Below, piece after piece: positions 59,356-64,000 of a DNA stretch of 64,000 bases. The first letter of the stretch is position 1. Each line of letters begins with the position of its first letter. A program made the position numbers and the translations under genes. The notes under the pieces are model-generated. The model was not told the origin of the DNA and did not search any database. It was given only the letters and a program-made list of their open reading frames with translations. Location: IMG/VR virus record IMGVR_UViG_3300023281_001622, positions 1 through 64,000 of that record, one strand, 5' to 3'. The stretch comes from a virus.

Positions 59356-59384
59356 TTGACAAAACCTAAAACATATGTTATAAG
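59356..59384 (+). promoter_or_regulatory. Consensus sigma70 promoter for the capsid gene
   Basis: TTGACA (59356-59361), exactly 17 bp, TATAAG (59379-59384) with a TGT extended -10. The 157-nt 5' leader holds an AACGCT/AGCGTT hairpin (59424-59444) and a GCGC-cttaga-GCGC hairpin, unlike the other promoters here, which are nearly leaderless. Confidence 0.85.
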
Positions 59385-59541
59385 ATAGGCGAACTTCTTT
59401 GCAATAGTTCTCAATCTTTCTGCAACGCTTTGCTCAGTAGCGTTATTTCTGCTCTAAAACGTATTACTTCATGTTGATGCATATCATTTGTATCAGCGAA
59501 CTAACGCGCCTTAGAGCGCACAAATATAACATTACAATAAA

Positions 59542-60750
59542 ATGGCAAACCTACTAGCTAACTTCATGCAAGAAGAAGCAAGCCGTCTCGCTGGAGACAT
59601 TGATCGCAAGATCACCAAGTTTTCACCTTACCTTTCACAGGTTCCGAAGAAAGCTTGGCCTGACCGCATGGGTCACACAATTACCAACGTCGTTTGGGAT
59701 CGTTCCTTCCCCGCATCTGAGAATGCATGGCAGGATATCGTTACTGCTGATGGAAACAACAACGTATGTCTGCCACCAGCAGACCTTGTTGAGTTCACAC
59801 AGACCACATATAACACAAGCCTTGCTACCAAGCATGTCAAGAGTCCTCAGTTCTGTATTGATGACTTGAAGGTTAAGTGGAAAGCTGTCGAGCAGATGGG
59901 TAACATCACTCGTATTCTTGGCGACGTCGTTAAGAAGTATGAGAGTGAGCGTGCACGTCTGAACTACCAAGCTCGTTGCGACCAAAAAGTTGTCGCTGAT
60001 GCATCTCTTACATCTACTGATCAATCCTCACTTATTACATCAGCTACTGATGGAGGTATTGTTGGTGATGCTAAGTTTGCTGACAGTGACGCAGTGAGTA
60101 TCGCAACACACGGCATCCTTGATTACTTCCACAGCTACCTCGATCGTGAGGGCGCTGGTGAGCACGCTGCTGCTCAAGACGGAGGTGGTTACATCTACAA
60201 GCTGATTACATCTGCTGAGCACTCACAGTGGTTACGCAAGTCTGACTCTTCTGTAAGAACTGACTTCCGTGAGTCTTCTTCTGCTGATGTTCTTCTCAAG
60301 GGATTGGGTATTACCCACACCTACAACGGATATGCACACATCATTGACCCAGTGCCACGTCGCTTTAAGCGTAACGCTGCTCTGGTTGAGAACAATGGTT
60401 GGGAAGAAGTTCCCGCATATGTTGACGCAGGTAATGGAAGCTGGATTCAAAACCCAGAGTATCGCACAGCTCCTTACGAGGATCTCGTGATTTACATCTC
60501 TTCTGTGATGGACTGCATGGTTCCCGTTCCAGAAAGCTCCATTGGGGACGCTAAGTTTAAGTCACAGAACTATCGTGGTGACTTCCGCTTCTTGAACATC
60601 CTTCACGAAGACGACAACCCACTTGGTAACCTTGGCCGTTTCTACGGACGACTTACCAACGGATTTAAGACCCGCCATCCTGAGTATGGCATCACAATCC
60701 GTCATCAGCGTGCTCCACTTGAGTTGGATCTCGTTGACGTTACCGCCTAA
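59542..60750 (+). CDS. Major capsid protein
   Basis: 402 residues. Position directly after the scaffold gene, a strong dedicated promoter and terminators on both sides mark the most expressed head gene. The N-terminus is a helical arm (MANLLANFMQEEASRLAGDI), and a KPDG-like GWEEVPAYVDAGNGS region fits the P-domain loop of HK97-type capsids. Codon use is noticeably more C-ended (e.g. AAC, TTC, CTC) than in neighbours, as expected for high expression. No family motif recognised directly; assigned by position and size. Confidence 0.8.
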   Translation: MANLLANFMQEEASRLAGDIDRKITKFSPYLSQVPKKAWPDRMGHTITNVVWDRSFPASENAWQDIVTADGNNNVCLPPADLVEFTQTTYNTSLATKHVKSPQFCIDDLKVKWKAVEQMGNITRILGDVVKKYESERARLNYQARCDQKVVADASLTSTDQSSLITSATDGGIVGDAKFADSDAVSIATHGILDYFHSYLDREGAGEHAAAQDGGGYIYKLITSAEHSQWLRKSDSSVRTDFRESSSADVLLKGLGITHTYNGYAHIIDPVPRRFKRNAALVENNGWEEVPAYVDAGNGSWIQNPEYRTAPYEDLVIYISSVMDCMVPVPESSIGDAKFKSQNYRGDFRFLNILHEDDNPLGNLGRFYGRLTNGFKTRHPEYGITIRHQRAPLELDLVDVTA

Positions 60751-60758
60751 CCTAAACC

Positions 60759-60789
60759 GCCAACCTGTCAGAACGCCTGGCAGGTTGGC
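60759..60789 (+). terminator. Terminator-like hairpin after the capsid gene
   Basis: GCCAACCTGTCAG and CTGGCAGGTTGGC form a 13-bp stem (one G-U) with a 5-nt loop; a short T-run (ATATCTTTT) follows. It would end or reduce transcription beyond the capsid gene. Confidence 0.85.
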
Positions 60790-60860
60790 ATATCTTTTCC
60801 CGCGTTGTTCATGGGCGCTCCTCGTCTTTGTTTATCAGGGGCGGGGAGCAATTATACATA

Positions 60861-61661
60861 ATGAAAAATTTTACACTTACAGAGAGCAGTCCAGTTTACA
60901 CGTTGTATCAAAACCAACGTTTTTTATCAGTTACAGTTAGCGGTTCTGCGTTTGGAGATAGACAGCTGTTAATCGAAGAGAGAGATAATACCGGCACATG
61001 GAGTTTAGCACATGGAGCTCCTATTATAGCTTCTGATCACGATGGCTTTACAATAGCATCAAAGGTGGTTGGACAGCGTTTACGATTTAAGGCCATTGGC
61101 ACAGGGTCATGCAATATTGTTATTACAACTAATGAAACAACTGCGATAACAAATCAATTCATTTCAACAGGAGGTGGTGGCTCTGCCATTGAAGCAGAGC
61201 AACAGGAAGCAAGGGATTATTTAGAAGGAGAATTGTTTTACTTTGGAGGTTTGCTTTGGAGAGTGTCAGCTGATGCTCCAGAGGGGGAAACACCTACGAC
61301 TAATCCAGAAAAGTTCGAACTGATTGGTGGTGAAAACATAGAACCACAAACAGCAACTCTTACTGCTGGTGTTATTGCTTATGATGTAAGTAGTGGATCT
61401 AATGCTACGTTGCTTTTAGACGCTGACGCCACAGCGCTCACTTTAACTAATGCATCAACAGGCGACAGTGGTCTCATCGAGATTACACAAGACGCAACTG
61501 GCGGCCATGTAGTAAATCTTACTGCTGGTGAATTAGTTTTAGCGGGCGATCTTGCTGATTTAGCCGCCATTACACCAACAACAGGAGTGGCCACTTTGGG
61601 GTGGTATAAACATGATAACGGAGCAAACGATGTTTATTTATATGTTAGCTCAGCAACTTAA
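60861..61661 (+). CDS. Head- or tail-associated beta-rich protein (266 aa)
   Basis: A C-terminal half of repeated Thr/Ala/Val/Gly strands (NATLLLDADATALTLTNAST; HVVNLTAGELVLAGDLADLA), as in tail fibre or head-decoration beta domains. The N-terminal half is also beta-rich. A first start at 60828 would run through the terminator, so the ATG at 60861 is preferred. Could be a decoration or fibre protein; not recognised. Confidence 0.5.
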   Translation: MKNFTLTESSPVYTLYQNQRFLSVTVSGSAFGDRQLLIEERDNTGTWSLAHGAPIIASDHDGFTIASKVVGQRLRFKAIGTGSCNIVITTNETTAITNQFISTGGGGSAIEAEQQEARDYLEGELFYFGGLLWRVSADAPEGETPTTNPEKFELIGGENIEPQTATLTAGVIAYDVSSGSNATLLLDADATALTLTNASTGDSGLIEITQDATGGHVVNLTAGELVLAGDLADLAAITPTTGVATLGWYKHDNGANDVYLYVSSAT

Positions 61662-61673
61662 TTACAACTCAAC

Positions 61674-62171
61674 ATGAAATATAGATTAATACTTACAGAA
61701 GAACTGAAGCTAGCCTTTAAACCAGTTGGAGGCTTGCCCTTGTCTATCACTCGTGACACTCCCCCGCCAGTAACACCTAGCGGTTATGCTTATGTTGAAG
61801 ATGAGGCACAACCTACTGATGAACTAGGTGTAGGTATGATGTGGTCTAGATTGCTGACAGACACAAGATACGGGTGGGTTCAAGTTGAAACAGTAGATGC
61901 CGAAGCGGAATGGTTGGAGCTTCCCGCATGGCGTATACGTGCAGTTGCTAAACTCACTCCCTTTGGTGATGGCACTCTCATGGATGGTGTCGATGCTGCT
62001 ATTGCTGGGATTACAGACCCTCAAGAGAAGGCTATTGCTGAGGAGGTGTTTTACCACGGCAATACACTGAGACGTGATTCAACACTGCTTGTTACAATGG
62101 CTGCTGGCTTGGGCGTATCGGACGAAGACTTGGACACCTTGTTTGAGACAGCATTTGCTATTGAAGTGTGA
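61674..62171 (+). CDS. Tail-associated protein (tail fibre assembly or chaperone type)
   Basis: 165 residues: a beta-rich first half (TDTRYGWVQVETVDAEAEWL), then WLELPAWRIRAVAKLTPFGD, matching a common small prophage tail domain with E-x-P-A-W-x-x-R-A-V; the C-terminus is helical (VTMAAGLGVSDEDLDTLFET), also seen in that family. Probably tail assembly. Overlaps the next gene by 4 bp (GTGA). Confidence 0.55.
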   Translation: MKYRLILTEELKLAFKPVGGLPLSITRDTPPPVTPSGYAYVEDEAQPTDELGVGMMWSRLLTDTRYGWVQVETVDAEAEWLELPAWRIRAVAKLTPFGDGTLMDGVDAAIAGITDPQEKAIAEEVFYHGNTLRRDSTLLVTMAAGLGVSDEDLDTLFETAFAIEV

Positions 62172-63325
62172 GCTTAAAATTTCCAATATCATTACTGGGT
62201 AAAAGAGGTGGTGAAGCATCTCTTTGCCAGTATAATGGGTCTTGTGACATACCTGACCCAGCTACAACTTATATCTTCAATGCTTCGTGTGGGGTTATAA
62301 AGTCATCTGCTGCGACAGGCTTACCGCAGAACTGGGCGAATGGCGGTTATATTGGGACGAATGTAGTATACACTATTCATATAGGCACAAACCTAACTAC
62401 ATGGGGTAATAGTTTATTTAGAGCAAACCCTCAGATAGAAGAGGTTTATGTGCCTCCAACGTCCACTGCTTGTGGCATCTATGCTTTTTACGATTGTTCA
62501 TCACTACACACTGTAACTTTTGGTGGTAGTTATCATGCTTTTGGTGCTTATAGCTTTAGATACTGTAACAATTTAACAACAGCAAACTTTTGCAGTCCGT
62601 CTCCTGTTGGCGGTATAACTGGTGGTAGTTATGGAACATTTGCTGATTGTCCAAACTTAACTGAAATACATGTTCCAGAAAACGGATGGGCTGGTATTAC
62701 TACGAAGTATGATAGAACTATTGTGCGTGACTTGCCTCCTGCTGAGATACTACCAGAAAACACATACGCATTCGATGCTAGTGATAATGTTTACAAGATG
62801 GTAACTGGAAACATCCCTAATAATTTTGCCCGTTACGTCAACCCTGTAAGCTCAATTCAAATAGGAACTAATGCTGCATATATAGGGAGTGCAGCATTTA
62901 GGGGTCATGATTGTTCTGAGATAAATATACCTTCCAACATTACAGGCATTGGTAATGATGCTTTTTTCCAAGGTTCACAAACAAATGTAGCTCTCAACTT
63001 TAGCGAGGGTTTACAGACGATTGGAGGTAGTGCGTTTCAAACCACACGATACGCAGGAGACATTTTCCTGCCTACTTCTCTAACCAGTGTAGCTAACGTA
63101 GCTTTCTCTAAAATCAACGGAGACAGCACAGTGAGGGATTACTACATAAACTCACCAGCAAGCATATTCACTGGCGCACAGGTTTTCAATTACCACAAAG
63201 TGACAGATACAATTTACGTCCATGCTGATTACCTGTCGCAATATGATGCAACATGGAAGACAGCACAAGCACCAGCGGGTATTACTATTGCTGAGTGGAC
63301 ATCATACCCAGATCCAATGCCATGA
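62168..63325 (+). CDS. Fibre protein with BspA-like leucine-rich repeats
   Basis: The GTG start at 62168 (GTGA overlap) gives the N-terminus VSLKFPISLLGKRGG, nearly identical to the next gene's MSLKFPISLTGKRGG. Residues ~40-370 are about a dozen LRR_5/BspA repeats (IGSAAFRGHDCSEINIPSNI; LQTIGGSAFQTTRYAGDIFL). Such repeats bind glycans or proteins. Probably a fibre or receptor-binding protein anchored by the N-terminal tag. Confidence 0.75.
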   Translation: MSLKFPISLLGKRGGEASLCQYNGSCDIPDPATTYIFNASCGVIKSSAATGLPQNWANGGYIGTNVVYTIHIGTNLTTWGNSLFRANPQIEEVYVPPTSTACGIYAFYDCSSLHTVTFGGSYHAFGAYSFRYCNNLTTANFCSPSPVGGITGGSYGTFADCPNLTEIHVPENGWAGITTKYDRTIVRDLPPAEILPENTYAFDASDNVYKMVTGNIPNNFARYVNPVSSIQIGTNAAYIGSAAFRGHDCSEINIPSNITGIGNDAFFQGSQTNVALNFSEGLQTIGGSAFQTTRYAGDIFLPTSLTSVANVAFSKINGDSTVRDYYINSPASIFTGAQVFNYHKVTDTIYVHADYLSQYDATWKTAQAPAGITIAEWTSYPDPMP

Positions 63326-64000
63326 GTTTAAAGTTTCCAATATCATTAACAGGTAAAAGAGGTGGTGATATACCAGACAGTATTACTTTGATGCCTGTGT
63401 ATTATGCTGATCTTGATGATGCTACTGGCACTACACAAATCGGTCCGACAAACCTAGCTCCAGTTACATCTAGTGGAACAGGCACCGTAACAGCCAATCC
63501 TACTGGTGCGCCAGATGGACAGGGTTCTTCAGTAGTTAGCGCAACCGCAGGATTCACCCGTGGTGGTTATGCTAGTACATTAAACATGGCTAATATTAAT
63601 GCATACTCTGTTAGCTGTTGGTTCAAAGCTGATCAAGTTTTAGGTTCTGGAGCTACAAAAGGACAGCGAGTAGCATATTGGGGTAAGATAAATGAGGAAA
63701 ACTTTCAGTTTCTAGCTGGCAACTCTACTGGTGACATATTGTCTTATAGCCCTAGAAAAACCAACCCAGACATTACAGCTGGATCTTTACAAGCAGGAGA
63801 ATGGTATCACGTTGTAGCAACATGGGACTATACTGAATATAAATTTTATGTGAATGGTGTTTTGATAGACACAAAACCAACAACCATTAATAGCCTATGG
63901 TTGGGTAGTGGAGCTTTATGGATTGGTCGTGACGTTTATAATGACTCTAGATATAATTTCGCGGGAGAGGTGGCGATGTTTGGGTTGTGGAGAGAGGTTA
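63322..64000 (+). CDS. Fibre protein with LamG/concanavalin-like domain (3' partial)
   Basis: Starts at ATG 63322, overlapping the previous stop (ATGA), with MSLKFPISLTGKRGG as N-terminal tag, then a jelly-roll domain: SVSCWFKAD, GEWYHVVATWDY, KFYVNGVLID and LWIGRDVYNDSRYN are the LamG/ConA-like lectin signature. The gene continues past the right edge. Such domains bind sugars; a receptor-binding role is likely. Confidence 0.75.
   Translation, partial: MSLKFPISLTGKRGGDIPDSITLMPVYYADLDDATGTTQIGPTNLAPVTSSGTGTVTANPTGAPDGQGSSVVSATAGFTRGGYASTLNMANINAYSVSCWFKADQVLGSGATKGQRVAYWGKINEENFQFLAGNSTGDILSYSPRKTNPDITAGSLQAGEWYHVVATWDYTEYKFYVNGVLIDTKPTTINSLWLGSGALWIGRDVYNDSRYNFAGEVAMFGLWREV

Overview
This window is a large piece of a temperate, tailed double-stranded DNA phage (or its prophage form), most likely short-tailed (podovirus-like). 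Evidence: terminase large subunit, portal, scaffold and major capsid protein in canonical order (52.8-60.8 kb); fibre-like proteins at both ends; a 4,321-residue ejection-type virion protein (11.8-24.7 kb) with no tape measure, sheath or tube; and a tyrosine integrase beside a tRNA 3'-end sequence that looks like attP (24.8-26.1 kb). Both window edges cut through genes, so the genome is larger than 64 kb. The host cannot be named. Almost no start codon has a Shine-Dalgarno sequence; many follow A/T-rich contexts such as AATATTATG, which points to a bacterial lineage that initiates without SD. Sulfotransferases, a fucosyltransferase-like enzyme and capsule-type glycosyltransferases suggest an aquatic, polysaccharide-coated host (inference).

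Layout. (1) 1-8.7 kb, plus strand: a serine/cysteine-rich modular tail or adhesin protein followed by a tightly overlapping glycan cassette: sulfotransferase, five glycosyltransferase-like genes, FkbM methyltransferase, second sulfotransferase. (2) 8.7-9.3 kb, minus: a lone Cys-rich gene. (3) 9.35-24.7 kb, plus: adaptor-like protein, two internal proteins and the giant protein. (4) 24.8-26.1 kb: att site and integrase. (5) 46.3 to 26.0 kb, minus: the early region. It holds many small genes, a cytosine methyltransferase, a PLA2-like protein, Lar-like and AP2-like proteins, an OB-fold protein, a RecB/Cas4-like nuclease, an HNH nuclease and a primase-helicase, plus a ubiquitin-like conjugation cassette resembling a divergent PRTRC system: Ubl, E2-like, E1/ThiF, JAMM peptidase and a ParB-like protein. 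(6) 46.3-50.4 kb: mixed strands, rich in structured RNA, short tandem repeats and iteron-like repeats; this is a likely control or origin region. (7) 50.4-64 kb, plus: late operons for packaging, head and fibre genes.

How it works together (inference). After entry aided by the giant protein, the phage either integrates at a host tRNA gene or expresses the minus-strand early region. No DNA or RNA polymerase was recognised, so host polymerases are probably used with the phage primase-helicase and OB-fold protein. Late genes are driven by sigma70-like promoters sharing an extended -10 (TGTTATAAT-like). Several terminators and hairpin leaders partition the operons. The most notable finding is the Ubl/E2/E1/JAMM/ParB cassette. 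Second are several unassigned structured RNAs: one near 28.3 kb, a tandem pair near 47.9 kb, and a hairpin leader shared by three early operons. All coordinates, motifs and stems were read by eye; no search or folding was run.
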